Assembly: GCA_016719755.1 (NCBI GenBank)
Contig: JADJYM010000016.1
Span: 248,001-312,000, forward strand
Direction: 5' to 3'
Length of the DNA stretch: 64,000 nucleotides
DNA from: Novosphingobium sp.
GTDB lineage: Bacteria > Pseudomonadota > Alphaproteobacteria > Sphingomonadales > Sphingomonadaceae
Made by a program: the position numbers and the translations under genes. Under the pieces are notes generated by a model that worked only from the letters and a program-made list of their open reading frames with translations, searched no databases and was not told the origin of the DNA. This document shows positions 9,104 through 18,208 of this stretch, one piece after another (position 1 is the stretch's first letter; each line of letters starts with the position of its first letter).

Positions 9104-9772
9104 TCAACCCTTGGTGAACTGCGGCTTGTAGAGCGCGGGAAACAGCTTCTTCAGCGAGCGCACCTTGGCCACGTCCCAGGTGACGATGTAGGGGTGCCTG
9201 GGGTTCGCGGCCATGAAATCCTGATGCTCGGCCTCCGCCGGATAGAACCGGTCCAGACCTTCCATGCGGGTGACGATCGGCCGCTTCCAGACGCCCGAGG
9301 CGCGCAGCTGGGCGATATAGGCGCTTGCCACCAGCCGCTGCTCCTCGGTCAGGGGAACCAGCGCGGTGCGATACTGGGTGCCGGTATCGGGACCCTGACG
9401 GTTCAGCTGGGTCGGATCGGCGATGACCGAGAAATAGATCCGCAGCAGCTGGTCATAGCGCACCACGCGGGGATCGTAGGTTACCTCGACCACCTCGGCA
9501 TGGCCGGTATCGCCCTGCTTGACGCGATCGTACTTCGCGGTCTTGCCCGAACCGCCGTGGAAGCCCGAAACCGCGCTGGTCACGCCCTTGACGTGGCTGA
9601 ACACGCCCTCGACGCCCCAGAAGCAACCGCCCGCGAAGATCGCCCGCTTCAGCCCGTCGGATTCCTTGGCGACGCGCGCGGGGGCAGGCGCCAATACGGC
9701 GCGCGCTTCGGCAGGTTGCATGCAGGCGGCGCAAAGCGCCAGAAGCAGGGCGGCGGAAAAGTGGCCCTTCAC
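9104..9772 (-). CDS. msrA: Peptide-methionine (S)-S-oxide reductase, exported
   Basis: A 222-residue MsrA that reduces methionine-S-sulfoxide in proteins. The active-site motif GGCFWGVEGVF contains the catalytic Cys, and the family signature regions (VSGFHGGSGKTAKYDRVKQGDTGHAEVVEV, given here only in part: GHAEVVEV) follow. An N-terminal hydrophobic stretch with cysteines (LLLALCAACMQPAEA) looks like an export or lipoprotein signal, so the enzyme probably works in the periplasm. It overlaps the upstream 65-residue gene by ATGA. No MsrB domain is fused. Confidence 0.93.
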   Translation of the reverse strand: MKGHFSAALLLALCAACMQPAEARAVLAPAPARVAKESDGLKRAIFAGGCFWGVEGVFSHVKGVTSAVSGFHGGSGKTAKYDRVKQGDTGHAEVVEVTYDPRVVRYDQLLRIYFSVIADPTQLNRQGPDTGTQYRTALVPLTEEQRLVASAYIAQLRASGVWKRPIVTRMEGLDRFYPAEAEHQDFMAANPRHPYIVTWDVAKVRSLKKLFPALYKPQFTKG

Positions 9773-9966
9773 CGCGCCGCAGGGGCCGCAGGAGCGACCT
9801 CAGCCGGAGCAAGCGTCCGGTCGAGATGGGCAGGCGCAGCCTCGGCGACCGTGATAACCTTCAGGTCCTGGCCCGCGCTCAACGCCAGAACCCCGCCCAT
9901 CAGCGCGGTGCCCAGCACGAACCCGACTGCGAAAGAGCGATAGAGGTCGGGTTTGAACAGGCCCAT
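9769..9966 (-). CDS. Small membrane protein upstream of msrA
   Basis: A 65-residue protein with one hydrophobic helix (SFAVGFVLGTALMGGVLALSAG) and an alanine/proline-rich C-terminus. It matches no family I know. The start at 9966 (MGLFKPDLYRS) gives a compact positively charged N-terminus; longer in-frame starts lack support. Its ATGA overlap with msrA indicates one transcript, so it may act at the membrane with the exported reductase, but that is only context. Confidence 0.6.
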   Translation of the reverse strand: MGLFKPDLYRSFAVGFVLGTALMGGVLALSAGQDLKVITVAEAAPAHLDRTLAPAEVAPAAPAAR

Positions 9967-10105
9967 GCAGGAATTCCAGGAGTTGGCAGTGTTGACGAAT
10001 CGTTGCCGCTTCCTGCCGAGGAAACGCTTGCTGTCGAGTGAACAATTCCGCCTTGTGCACCGCAACACGCCGAGCCGCATCGCACCTGCGACGAATCGCC
10101 TCGGC

Positions 10106-11695
10106 TCAGTGCCGGAAGTGGCGCATCCCGGTGAACACCATGGCCAGCCCCGCCTCGTCCGCCGCCGCGATCACTTCGGCGTCGCGCATCGATCCGCCGG
10201 GCTGGATCACGGCCGTCGCCCCCGCTTCGGCCGCCGCCAGCAGGCCATCGGCAAAGGGAAAGAACGCGTCCGAAGCGACCGCGCTGCCCACGGTGCGGGG
10301 GTTGGGCCAGCCGAACTTTTCCGCCGCCTCAGCCGCCTTCATGGCGGCGATCCGGCTCGAATCGCGGCGATTCATCTGGCCCGCGCCAATTCCGGCGGTG
10401 ACGCCGTCGCGGGCATAGACGATCGCGTTCGATTTCACGTGCCGCGCCACGGTCCAGGCGAACAGGCAGTCCTTCAGTTCCTGCTCGGTCGGCGCGCGCT
10501 GCGTCACCACCTTGAGGTCGTCCAGCGTGATTGCCCCGTTGTCGCGGGTCTGGACCAGCAGGCCGCCGGTGATCGGCTTCACCGCCAGCCCGGCGCGGCG
10601 CGGATCGGGCAGATCGCCGGTGATCAGCAGGCGCAGGTTCTTCTTGCGGGCAAAAGCGGCGCGCGCGGCCTCGTCCGCCGCCGGGGCGACCACGACCTCG
10701 GTGAAGATTTCGCAGATCGCCTCTGCCGTGGGGCCATCCAGCGGCACATTGACCGCGACGATCCCGCCGAACGCCGAAACGTCGTCACAGGCCAGCGCGC
10801 CCTGCCAGGCTTCCAGCAGGGTCTTGCCCTGGGCAACGCCGCAGGGGTTGGCGTGCTTGACGATCACCACCGCCGGGTCCTGTCCGCGAAATTCGGCGCA
10901 CAGTTCCAGCGCGGCGTCGGCATCGTTGTAATTGTTGTAGGACAGCTCCTTGCCCTGGACCTGCTCGGCCTGGGCGATGCCCCGGGCGTGCGGCCCCCTG
11001 GGGATGTAGAGCGCGGCGCGCTGGTGCGGGTTTTCACCATAGCGCAGCTCTTCACGGCGGGTGCCGGTGATCGCCAGCATTTCCGGAAAGACCTGCTGCT
11101 GATCGGCAAAGGCGAACCACTGGCTGATCATCGCGTCATAGGCGGCGGTGGCGGCAAAGGCGCGCGCGGCCAGCTGCTTGCGGAAGTCCAGCGAGGTTGC
11201 GCCATCCTTCGCTTCCAGTTCGGCCAGCAGCCCGGCATAGTCGGCGGGGTCGGTGACAATGGCCACGAAGGCATGGTTCTTGGCGGCCGAGCGGACCATC
11301 GAGGGCCCGCCGATGTCGATATTCTCGATCACCTCGTCGCGCTCCGCGCCCTTGGCGACGGTCGCCTCGAACGGATAGAGATTGACCACCACCAGATCGA
11401 TTGCGCCGATTTCGTGCGCGGCCATGGCGGCGGCGTGTTCGGGATTGTCGCGCACGGCCAGCAGGCCGCCGTGGACCTTGGGGTGGAGCGTCTTGACCCG
11501 CCCGTCCATCATCTCGGGAAAGCCGGTCAGTTCCGAAATGTCCTTCACCGTCAGCCCGGCATCGCGCAGCGCCTTGGCCGTGCCGCCGGTGGAGACCAGT
11601 TCCACCCCGCGCGCGCCCAGGGCCTGGCCCAGTTCGACGAGGCCGGTCTTGTCGGAAACGGAAAGCAGCGCGCGGCGGATGGTGACATCGGACAT
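10106..11695 (-). CDS. purH: Bifunctional AICAR formyltransferase/IMP cyclohydrolase
   Basis: A 529-residue enzyme carrying out the last two steps of purine synthesis (AICAR to FAICAR to IMP). The N-terminal cyclohydrolase domain (MGS fold) starts [20 protein letters not shown] and contains [13 protein letters not shown]. The formyltransferase domain includes the conserved [12 protein letters not shown] and ends with [10 protein letters not shown]. The length is standard. It follows a heparinase-like gene after a 99-base gap, an arrangement I recall as common in sphingomonads. Confidence 0.97.
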   Translation of the reverse strand: MSDVTIRRALLSVSDKTGLVELGQALGARGVELVSTGGTAKALRDAGLTVKDISELTGFPEMMDGRVKTLHPKVHGGLLAVRDNPEHAAAMAAHEIGAIDLVVVNLYPFEATVAKGAERDEVIENIDIGGPSMVRSAAKNHAFVAIVTDPADYAGLLAELEAKDGATSLDFRKQLAARAFAATAAYDAMISQWFAFADQQQVFPEMLAITGTRREELRYGENPHQRAALYIPRGPHARGIAQAEQVQGKELSYNNYNDADAALELCAEFRGQDPAVVIVKHANPCGVAQGKTLLEAWQGALACDDVSAFGGIVAVNVPLDGPTAEAICEIFTEVVVAPAADEAARAAFARKKNLRLLITGDLPDPRRAGLAVKPITGGLLVQTRDNGAITLDDLKVVTQRAPTEQELKDCLFAWTVARHVKSNAIVYARDGVTAGIGAGQMNRRDSSRIAAMKAAEAAEKFGWPNPRTVGSAVASDAFFPFADGLLAAAEAGATAVIQPGGSMRDAEVIAAADEAGLAMVFTGMRHFRH

Positions 11696-11794
11696 CGGTT
11701 CAAAACCCCGGGATCGCGTGGTGGACGTGTTTGCCGGTCCCCATAGGGACTTTGCGGATTTTGGCTATGCCTGAGTCGGTCCGAAAGGGCGATT

Positions 11795-13678
11795 TCAGCC
11801 CATTTTCTTGAACAGCCAGGCGAAATTGCCGCCCCCGCGCGACACCAGCCCCTGCAGCACCAGCTGCTGGACCGGCTGCGGGCGACCGTGGCCATCGACC
11901 CACAGGCTTTCCTCGACCGTGACCTGACCGCCGCCAGAGCGGAATTGCCAGTACGATCCGTCCGGCAGGGCCAGGCCCGCGCCCTGCCCGTCCTCGGACA
12001 GGCCGACATCGACCCCGGGGCCAAGGTGGAAACGGATCGCGAAGCCGACCTTGCCCTTCTTGCCCTTGCCCCCGGACGGGACCAGCAGATCCTCGCCGCG
12101 CAGTTCGGTGCCATCATCACGCAGGATCAGGATGCGGCGGTGGGTCAGGCCATAGCGCGAGGCATAGCCGTTGTGGCTGGCTTCCAGCCGGGTCGCGCCT
12201 GCGCCCTTTTCGGACACCAGGGTGCGGCGGTCGATCTCGACCTCGGAAACCCCGCTGCCGATCCGGCCATTGATCAGGACGGCGGTGGAGTTGGCATCGT
12301 CGATCACCAGCGTGGAATGCGCCGCCGTGGCGCGCAGGCCCTGTTCCAGCCGCACCGGAACGAGGCCGCCCGCGCAGGATGCGCCGCCGCAGTTGACCAC
12401 GATGCGCTGGCCCGCATGGCTGAATTCGAACGCCAGGGTGGAAGCGCAGCCGCCGCGCGCATGGCGGGCCAGCGGCGGGGGCGCGGCATCCAGCAGCAGC
12501 AGGCCCTTCTGGGCGGTGACGCGCTGATAGCCCCACTGCCGCACGTCACGCAGCGGGCGGGTGCGCACTCCGCTGGCCGAAACCAGCGCCGCCAGCTCGG
12601 CCGCGTCGATTGCCCAGGACCCCTGCCAGGAACCCAGCGAACCGTCGCCGTGGACCAGGGTCAGCAGCGGCGGCACCAGCAGCGCGAGGATCGCTTCCAG
12701 CGCCTGCGGCGGATCGCGGCGCACCGCGTGATAGCAGGCATTGAGGCGCACCAGCAGGCTGATCGCCTCGATCTGGCACAGCGGGCTGCGCGAAAGCACG
12801 CCGCCATCATCGCCCACCAGTTCGCCCAGCGCGCGGATCAGACCGGCCTCACCATAAAGGCGGCGCGGCTTGCCATCGGGCAGCAGCAGCCCGGCGGCAA
12901 CGATCCCGCACCAGCCCGCCACTTCCGCCAGCGGATCTTCCGCGCGGCCGACATTGCGATCGAGCCAGCGGGCGGTTTCGCCCAGGGCATCGAGCACTTT
13001 CGCCCGCAGCGCCTTGTCGGCCCCGGACAGGATCAGCGGGGCGTGGACCAGCCAGTTAAGCTCGCGCGCGCCGGCATTGGCCAGGCTCCACGCCGGGCCC
13101 TTGCCCGGGCGCGAGGGGATTTTCGCATTGGCGCCCAGCCAGGCGGCGATGATCCGTTCGGCCACCGGCGCGGCCTGTTCGCGCGGGGCGCAGGCTTCCA
13201 GATCGGCCAGCCATGAGAACGAGTGGACCACCCGCTCAAGCGGCGGGGCCATCCGCGCCGCGCCGCCAAAGTCGATCTGGGCGATCGGCGCCTTGACCCC
13301 GTGGACCAGGAAATGCCCGGCGCGCAGCGCGGTGCCCGCCACCTTGCTGCCGGGCAGCGGATTGGCGACCGTTGCCAGCAGGCGCGGGCGCGCGGGTTTG
13401 CGGAACGGCGCGGTCAGGGCCGATCCGGAAATTCCCAGGCTATAGGCCAGGCGCACCAGCCGTTCGCCCGCGCTGACGGACGGCGGGGAGAAATCGGCAA
13501 GGGCAAGGGCCCGCCCGGGTTCGACCACTTCGCCCTGCGGCGCGGACGCGGATTCACCGGCGGGAGGATCGTTCACCACGCCGGCCTCATCCCCGGCATG
13601 GAGCGGGATCGCGCGGTCGTCCTCTGCATGAGCGGCCAGACCCGAGCCGCTGCGCGTGGAGGACAGGACATCCGCCAC
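11795..13678 (-). CDS. Heparinase II/III family protein
   Basis: A protein of about 627 residues with the two-part architecture of the heparinase II/III family: an alpha/alpha-toroid N-terminal part (SLANAGARELNWLVHAPLIL) and a C-terminal beta-sandwich (LAFEFSHAGQRIVVNCGGAS, TRLEASHNGYASRYGLTHRR). Family members are polysaccharide lyases acting on uronic-acid glycans, but many alphaproteobacterial copies are uncharacterised. I place the start at the GTG at 13678, just after the rpe stop at 13683-13685. An in-frame ATG at 13720 would overlap rpe by 38 bases. No clear signal peptide follows either start. It probably forms a transcript rpe-heparinase-purH. Confidence 0.82.
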   Translation of the reverse strand: MADVLSSTRSGSGLAAHAEDDRAIPLHAGDEAGVVNDPPAGESASAPQGEVVEPGRALALADFSPPSVSAGERLVRLAYSLGISGSALTAPFRKPARPRLLATVANPLPGSKVAGTALRAGHFLVHGVKAPIAQIDFGGAARMAPPLERVVHSFSWLADLEACAPREQAAPVAERIIAAWLGANAKIPSRPGKGPAWSLANAGARELNWLVHAPLILSGADKALRAKVLDALGETARWLDRNVGRAEDPLAEVAGWCGIVAAGLLLPDGKPRRLYGEAGLIRALGELVGDDGGVLSRSPLCQIEAISLLVRLNACYHAVRRDPPQALEAILALLVPPLLTLVHGDGSLGSWQGSWAIDAAELAALVSASGVRTRPLRDVRQWGYQRVTAQKGLLLLDAAPPPLARHARGGCASTLAFEFSHAGQRIVVNCGGASCAGGLVPVRLEQGLRATAAHSTLVIDDANSTAVLINGRIGSGVSEVEIDRRTLVSEKGAGATRLEASHNGYASRYGLTHRRILILRDDGTELRGEDLLVPSGGKGKKGKVGFAIRFHLGPGVDVGLSEDGQGAGLALPDGSYWQFRSGGGQVTVEESLWVDGHGRPQPVQQLVLQGLVSRGGGNFAWLFKKMG

Positions 13679-13682
13679 CGCT

Positions 13683-14345
13683 TCACCCCGCCTGCCTGAG
13701 CGCGGCGATGTTGGCCGCATAGCAATCGGGTCCGCCCTTGAAGCTGGCCGAGCCCGCAACCAGCACATCGGCCCCGGCATCGACGCAGAGCCGCGCCGTG
13801 GCGGCATCCACCCCGCCATCGACTTCCAGCCGAATCTCGCGGCCGGTCTTGTCGATCGCCTTGCGGATCGCCTCGATCTTGCGCAGCTGGCTGGAAATGA
13901 AGCTCTGCCCGCCAAAGCCGGGGTTGACGCTCATCACCAGGACCAGGTCGATCTCCTCGTAGAGGTAGTCGAGCATCTTGGCAGGCGTTGCGGGATTGAG
14001 CGAGACGCCCGCCTTCTTGCCCAGCGCGTGGATCGCCTGGACCGTGCGGTGGGCGTGGGGCCCGGCTTCGGGATGGAACGTGATGATGTCCGCCCCGGCA
14101 TCGGCGAAGGCCTGAAGATAGGGATCGACCGGCGCGATCATCAGGTGAACGTCGAACGGCTTGGCCGTATGCGGGCGCAGCGCCTTTACCACGGCGGGGC
14201 CGATCGTGATGTTGGGAACGAAATGCCCGTCCATCACGTCGATATGAATCCAGTCGGCCCCGGCGGCGTCGATCGCGCGCACTTCCTCGCCCAGCCGGGC
14301 GAAATCGGCGGACAGGATCGATGGGGAAATAAGCGGTACGGCCAT
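13683..14345 (-). CDS. rpe: Ribulose-phosphate 3-epimerase
   Basis: A 220-residue TIM-barrel enzyme converting ribulose-5-phosphate to xylulose-5-phosphate in the pentose phosphate pathway. Typical segments are [51 protein letters not shown] and [27 protein letters not shown] (quoted in parts: [10 protein letters not shown]). Metal-binding His and Asp residues are present in these motifs. The length is normal. It is divergent from the lasso cluster, with 147 bases between the start codons. Confidence 0.97.
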   Translation of the reverse strand: MAVPLISPSILSADFARLGEEVRAIDAAGADWIHIDVMDGHFVPNITIGPAVVKALRPHTAKPFDVHLMIAPVDPYLQAFADAGADIITFHPEAGPHAHRTVQAIHALGKKAGVSLNPATPAKMLDYLYEEIDLVLVMSVNPGFGGQSFISSQLRKIEAIRKAIDKTGREIRLEVDGGVDAATARLCVDAGADVLVAGSASFKGGPDCYAANIAALRQAG

Positions 14346-14492
14346 GGCGCGTCTATAAGGCTCCCTGATCGGGGCTTACCCAGCGCGACTCGGCGGAACA
14401 AGGCAGTATGCGGCGGTTTTCCACACTGCATCCGGAATTTACCGCGCGCCGGCACCGCTTTGCCGCGATTGACCCTGTGCGGGAGAGCGGGC

Positions 14493-15371
14493 ATGGCCCC
14501 GCCGATGGGCGATCCGCACTCCCTCCACCCCGCGCAGGCGCTGATGGCGCGCGAAACGGCGTGGCGGCGGGGAACGGTTCCGCCCGATCTGGATGGCATT
14601 CCGGTCAGCGGCTGGGGCTGGGCAATCACCCGCGACGCATTCCTGCTGCGCACCGACAGCGGCTATGCCTACCTCTACCGCCGGGGCGAGGGCGTGACGA
14701 TCGAACGCGCCGATGATGCCGACCCGCAAGAGGAGCCACTGTGGTTCAACGGCAGCGTCTATGCCGCGATCGCCAGCCTCAACGGGCTGATGCCGATCCA
14801 CGCCTCCGCCATCGCCCACGCGGGCCAGGTCCACGCCTTCACCGGACCGAGCGGCGCGGGCAAGTCGACCCTTGCCGCCGGACTGGGCGCGCACGGCCTG
14901 CCGCTGTTCGCCGACGACACCCTGCTGCTCGACCTGTCCGACCCGGACCGCATCCTCTGCCTGCCCGGACACAAGCGGCTGAAGCTGACGGAAGAGGCCC
15001 TCGACCTCACCGGATCCGCGCGCGAGGAAGAGGTCGGCGCACAGACCGGCAAGCACTATGCCGCCCCGCCCGCCGGCCATGTCCGCGAAGTGCTGCCGCT
15101 CGCGCGGCTCTCGGTGCTCTCAGCGGGCGATCAGTGCCGTTGTGAGCCGCTCGGTGCCGGTGAACGGATTGCGCTGCTGGGGGACGATCACTACACTGCC
15201 GATCTCTTCGCCCTGGCACGCGGGCTGGACCGCCCGGCGCGGTTCGCGCTGTTCGCCGGGCTTGCCGCACGGATCCCGATGGAACGCTTTACCCGCCCCC
15301 GCGACCCCGCCCGCTTCATGGAAGGGGTTGCCGCCATGTCCCGCCGGATTGCCCAGGATATCTTGCCATGA
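14493..15371 (+). CDS. HPr-kinase-like RiPP (lasso peptide) kinase
   Basis: A 292-residue protein with the P-loop core of HPr kinase/phosphorylase-like enzymes. The Walker A motif GPSGAGKST is at residues 118-126, preceded by the typical PIHASAIAH segment, and an acidic LPLFADDTLLL strand follows near residue 140. It lacks the full N-terminal domain and hexamer signature of true HprK. Homologues in lasso-peptide clusters (the paeninodin-type kinases) phosphorylate the C-terminal serine of the precursor. Here the precursor ends in Ser, which fits. The start at 14493 follows GGGAGAG. It overlaps the PqqD-like gene by ATGA and is the first gene of the cluster, which is divergent from rpe. Confidence 0.82.
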   Translation: MAPPMGDPHSLHPAQALMARETAWRRGTVPPDLDGIPVSGWGWAITRDAFLLRTDSGYAYLYRRGEGVTIERADDADPQEEPLWFNGSVYAAIASLNGLMPIHASAIAHAGQVHAFTGPSGAGKSTLAAGLGAHGLPLFADDTLLLDLSDPDRILCLPGHKRLKLTEEALDLTGSAREEEVGAQTGKHYAAPPAGHVREVLPLARLSVLSAGDQCRCEPLGAGERIALLGDDHYTADLFALARGLDRPARFALFAGLAARIPMERFTRPRDPARFMEGVAAMSRRIAQDILP

Positions 15372-15637
15372 CCCAGCCGCTCGCCAAGCGCCCCGGCGCT
15401 TTCAATGAAACGGCGATCGAGGACGAGGTGGTGGTCATGCACCTGGAAAGCGGGGAGTTTTTCTCGCTCACCGGCAGCGCGGCGGCGATCTGGAAACTGA
15501 TCGACGGCACCCGCAGCCGCGATGCGGTGCTGACCGCCCTGGCGGCGCAGTTCGCGGGCGAGGACGAGGCGCGGATTGCCGCCGACCTCGACGATTTCCT
15601 GGCGCAGCTGCGCGCCGCGGGCCTTGTCGAAGCCTGA
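15368..15637 (+). CDS. PqqD-like RiPP recognition element (lasso B1)
   Basis: An 89-residue stand-alone PqqD-fold protein: a winged-helix peptide-binding module that grips the precursor leader and presents it to the B2 protease. Recognisable features are EDEVVVMHLESGEFFSLTGSA followed by the AIWKLIDGTRSRDAVLTALAAQF helix pair (quoted in parts: HLESGEFFSLTG, AIWKLIDG) and an acidic C-terminal helix. It begins inside the kinase stop (ATGA), and its own end overlaps the B2 frame. In clusters with a split B enzyme, B1 and B2 act together, as the tight arrangement here suggests. Confidence 0.88.
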   Translation: MTQPLAKRPGAFNETAIEDEVVVMHLESGEFFSLTGSAAAIWKLIDGTRSRDAVLTALAAQFAGEDEARIAADLDDFLAQLRAAGLVEA

Positions 15638-16034
15638 ATCGGCCTGGCGGCTGCGCGCGCGCACCCTTGCGGCCATGGCGCTGCTGGTCGCGGCGCAGGC
15701 CCTGGTCCGGATCGTTCCGCTGGCCCGCTGGCGGGGCTGGCCGGGGCTGGCGGGTGCGGCCGCGCCGCACCGGCAGAGCGAAGCGCGCAGGCTGGCCATC
15801 CATGTCGAGCGCGCTGCCGCCCGTTTGCCGTGGGGGGCGCTCTGCCTGCCCCGGGCAATCGCGCTAAGTGCACTGTTAAAAAACAGAAATATTCCTCATC
15901 AGGTGGTCATCGCGATCCGCCCCGCCGGACAGCGCGGCGAGGCGGATGCACTCCACGCCTGGATCGATTGCGGCGGGATCGTGGTGCTGGGCGCGCTGGA
16001 AGGGCCATGGCACGAACTGGCCCGGCTGCCCTAA
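15624..16034 (+). CDS. Lasso-type leader peptidase (B2, transglutaminase-like)
   Basis: A protein of about 136 residues from the transglutaminase-like lasso B2 family, which removes the leader peptide. A hydrophobic N-terminal segment (LAAMALLVAAQALVRIVPL) precedes the catalytic region. The catalytic Cys lies in WGALCLPRAIAL (about residue 74) and the His in ADALHAWIDCGG (about residue 111). The third acidic residue is uncertain; Asp115 or Glu126 are candidates. I chose the TTG at 15624, which overlaps the B1 gene by 14 bases; the ATG at 15675 would remove most of the N-terminal helix. The protein is short but has the core motifs. Confidence 0.78.
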   Translation: MSKPESAWRLRARTLAAMALLVAAQALVRIVPLARWRGWPGLAGAAAPHRQSEARRLAIHVERAAARLPWGALCLPRAIALSALLKNRNIPHQVVIAIRPAGQRGEADALHAWIDCGGIVVLGALEGPWHELARLP

Positions 16035-16090
16035 ATTCGGCCGATGCTGCGTTGCAACTTGCAAGCACCTCCCCGACAATGGTAAGCAGG

Positions 16091-16119
16091 TTGCCAACGC
16101 TTCCATTTTGCCCAATATT
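16091..16119 (+). promoter_or_regulatory. Possible promoter for the precursor gene
   Basis: The 100-base gap before the precursor contains TTGCCA (16091-16096) and AATATT (16114-16119) with a 17-base spacer. This fits a weak sigma-70-type promoter in an unusually AT-rich patch. An internal promoter would allow the precursor to be made in excess of the enzymes. Against it, the implied leader before the ATG at 16135 is only about 9 bases. Confidence 0.3.
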
Positions 16120-16134
16120 GCCAGAGGTTTCCCG

Positions 16135-16269
16135 ATGAACTCCGCCACCACCACTGCCTGGAACAAGCCGACGCTCGAAAAGCTGGGCACGCTGAAGGAT
16201 GTGGCTGGCGGTTCGGCCACCGGCAATGACTCCAACGGCAATGGCGGCTCCAACAAGGCGCCGTCCTGA
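16135..16269 (+). CDS. Lasso-type RiPP precursor peptide
   Basis: A 44-residue peptide between B2 and the cyclase gene. The leader contains W9-N-K-P12-T-L14-E-K-L-G18, matching the aromatic-x2-P-x-L-x3-G motif that lasso B1 proteins bind. The rest is almost only Gly, Asn, Ser, Ala, with one Asp (D32), and ends KAPS at the C-terminal Ser44. Ring options through D32 are A24 (9 residues), G25 (8) or G26 (7). The usual Thr at position -2 of the core is absent in all three. AGAGG at 16123-16127 serves as ribosome site. The core lacks the bulky plug residues normally seen, so the final structure is uncertain. Confidence 0.75.
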   Translation: MNSATTTAWNKPTLEKLGTLKDVAGGSATGNDSNGNGGSNKAPS

Positions 16270-16288
16270 TCTTCTGACCAGCTGATCC

Positions 16289-18208
16289 ATGCTCGCCTTC
16301 CTGCGCGAATGGCGCGAAGGCAGCGGCAATGCTGAGCGCATGGCGACTTCGCTTGCGCTTCACGCTCCCGGAAAACTGAGGTTCGCCCAGCGCGATGGCG
16401 CAGCCTTTGCGCTGGTTCCCGGCATCTGGGGCAACCCCGCACTCACCCCAGGCAAGGGGGCTGTGCCGGCGCTGCTACCGTCGGGCGACCGGGTGCTGTT
16501 CACCGGCTGGTTCGACAATCTTCCCGAAGTCGCCCGCCAACTCGGCCTGACCTCGCCCGATCCCGCCGTGGTTTATGGCCATGCGGTCGAGCGCTGGGGG
16601 GATGAGACCGAATGCCGTGTGATCGGCGCCTATGCGGCGGTCATCGACCGGCCCCGTCTTGGCGAGGTACGCCTCGCACGCAGCCCGATCACAGCCCCGC
16701 CGCTGCACTATCACCGCTCGGCAGGCATGGTTGCCGCCGCCTGTGTCCCGCGGGCACTCATCGCGCTGGGCATTCCGGCAGAGCTTGATGAGGACCGGGT
16801 GGCCATGCACCTCCATGCCATGCCGTTCGACCGCCCGGGCGGTTGGTACAAGGGGATCGAGGCGCTGCAACTCGGCATGGTGGTTAACGTCACGCGGGAT
16901 GGCGAGCGTCGATCCCGGCCCTACAGCCTTGAATCCGTGCCCGAAGTTCGGCTCGGAAGCGACCGCGAATACCAGGAAGCGGCGGAAGCGCTGCTCGCCG
17001 AGGCGGTCGACCGGACTATCGCTGGCTATCGCCAGCCGGGCACTTTCCTGTCGGGCGGGCTCGATTCCAGCATCGTCGCCAGCCACATGCTTGACCGGAT
17101 GCCTGCCGAGAAAAAGCTTCCGACCTTCACCTTCCTGCCGGAGGAGGGTTGGGGCAACGAGGTGAATCCGGTCTTCTTCCCGGACGAACGCCCCTATGTC
17201 GAAGCCTTTGCGGCGATGCATCCGCGCATCGAGGCGCAGTTCGTCGACAACGCCGGCAAGGGGTTCGAGGACGGGCTGGATGAACTGTTCCTGCTGAGCG
17301 GAATGGCACCGGCCTCGCTACCATTGATCTATCCCTACCACGGCATGTTCGCCGCCGCGCGGTCGCGCGGCTGCGATCTGCTGGTCGGTGCGGGCATGGG
17401 CAACACCACTTTCAGCAACGATGGCATGCGCGGCTATGTGGAATACCTCCACCAGTTCCGCTTGCGCGATGTCTGGCGCGCCCTGTCCGGGCGCTGGCAC
17501 GATGACCGCCCGGTCTGGCGCCAGTTCGTCAGCCTCTCGCTGATCCGGGCCTTGCCCGAACCGCTGTGGCGCGCATGGTGCCGGCTCCGGCGTATTCCCT
17601 TGCCTGATGCCGGCGCGGTGGCGGGCGCGCTCAATCCCGGCTGGCTGGGCCTGGCGGACCTTGAGCGCGCAGCCCGCGCGGCGGACGCCAGCTTCGACCG
17701 CCCCTTTTACCGCTCGCGCGAGGACGAGGTCGCATCGATGGCCCGGCAAATGGACGCCGATGCGTTCGACCTGATGCAGGGCCTCCAGCAACGCTTCGGA
17801 ATCGCTTACCGCGACGTCACCCGGTACCGCCCGTTCGTGGAGTTCTGCTGGGGCCTGCCGACCGACCAGTTCCTGCGTGGCGGCGAGACGCGCTGGCTGG
17901 CCCGCCGCATGGGCGAGGGACGCCTGCCCGAAGCCATGCGCACAGAACAGCGCCGGGGGTTTCAGCATCAGGATTGGCACCTGCGGATCGGACGGCGGCG
18001 CGAAGCGCTGCTGGCAGAGCTGAAATCGATGCGCGAGAATCCGAAGGTTGCGCGACTGGTCGATTGTGATCGGCTGATCGGCTTGCTGGAAAACTTCCCG
18101 GAAAGCAGCACAACCGATCTTGATCTGGCCTATCAATACATGATCGCGGTGCCGAACGGCGTGGCGATGGGTCGCTTCATCCGTTTCGTGGAGGGCACCA
18201 ATGTCTGA
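16289..18208 (+). CDS. Asparagine-synthetase-like lasso cyclase (C protein)
   Basis: A 639-residue class-B asparagine-synthetase homologue. In lasso clusters it adenylates the Asp/Glu side chain of the core and forms the isopeptide ring. The ATP-pyrophosphatase loop SGGLDSS is at residues 255-261, and a family-typical glycine-rich GAGMGNTTFS follows. The N-terminal glutaminase-like domain is degenerate: the protein starts MLAFLREWREG with no Cys2 nucleophile, so glutamine cannot be its nitrogen donor. This separates it from genuine AsnB. It starts 19 bases after the precursor and overlaps the ABC transporter gene by 8 bases. Confidence 0.88.
   Translation: MLAFLREWREGSGNAERMATSLALHAPGKLRFAQRDGAAFALVPGIWGNPALTPGKGAVPALLPSGDRVLFTGWFDNLPEVARQLGLTSPDPAVVYGHAVERWGDETECRVIGAYAAVIDRPRLGEVRLARSPITAPPLHYHRSAGMVAAACVPRALIALGIPAELDEDRVAMHLHAMPFDRPGGWYKGIEALQLGMVVNVTRDGERRSRPYSLESVPEVRLGSDREYQEAAEALLAEAVDRTIAGYRQPGTFLSGGLDSSIVASHMLDRMPAEKKLPTFTFLPEEGWGNEVNPVFFPDERPYVEAFAAMHPRIEAQFVDNAGKGFEDGLDELFLLSGMAPASLPLIYPYHGMFAAARSRGCDLLVGAGMGNTTFSNDGMRGYVEYLHQFRLRDVWRALSGRWHDDRPVWRQFVSLSLIRALPEPLWRAWCRLRRIPLPDAGAVAGALNPGWLGLADLERAARAADASFDRPFYRSREDEVASMARQMDADAFDLMQGLQQRFGIAYRDVTRYRPFVEFCWGLPTDQFLRGGETRWLARRMGEGRLPEAMRTEQRRGFQHQDWHLRIGRRREALLAELKSMRENPKVARLVDCDRLIGLLENFPESSTTDLDLAYQYMIAVPNGVAMGRFIRFVEGTNV

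Noticed and set aside
10106-11746. Plus-strand open frame opposite purH
   Set aside because: purH is certain on the minus strand; the antisense product shows no family features.
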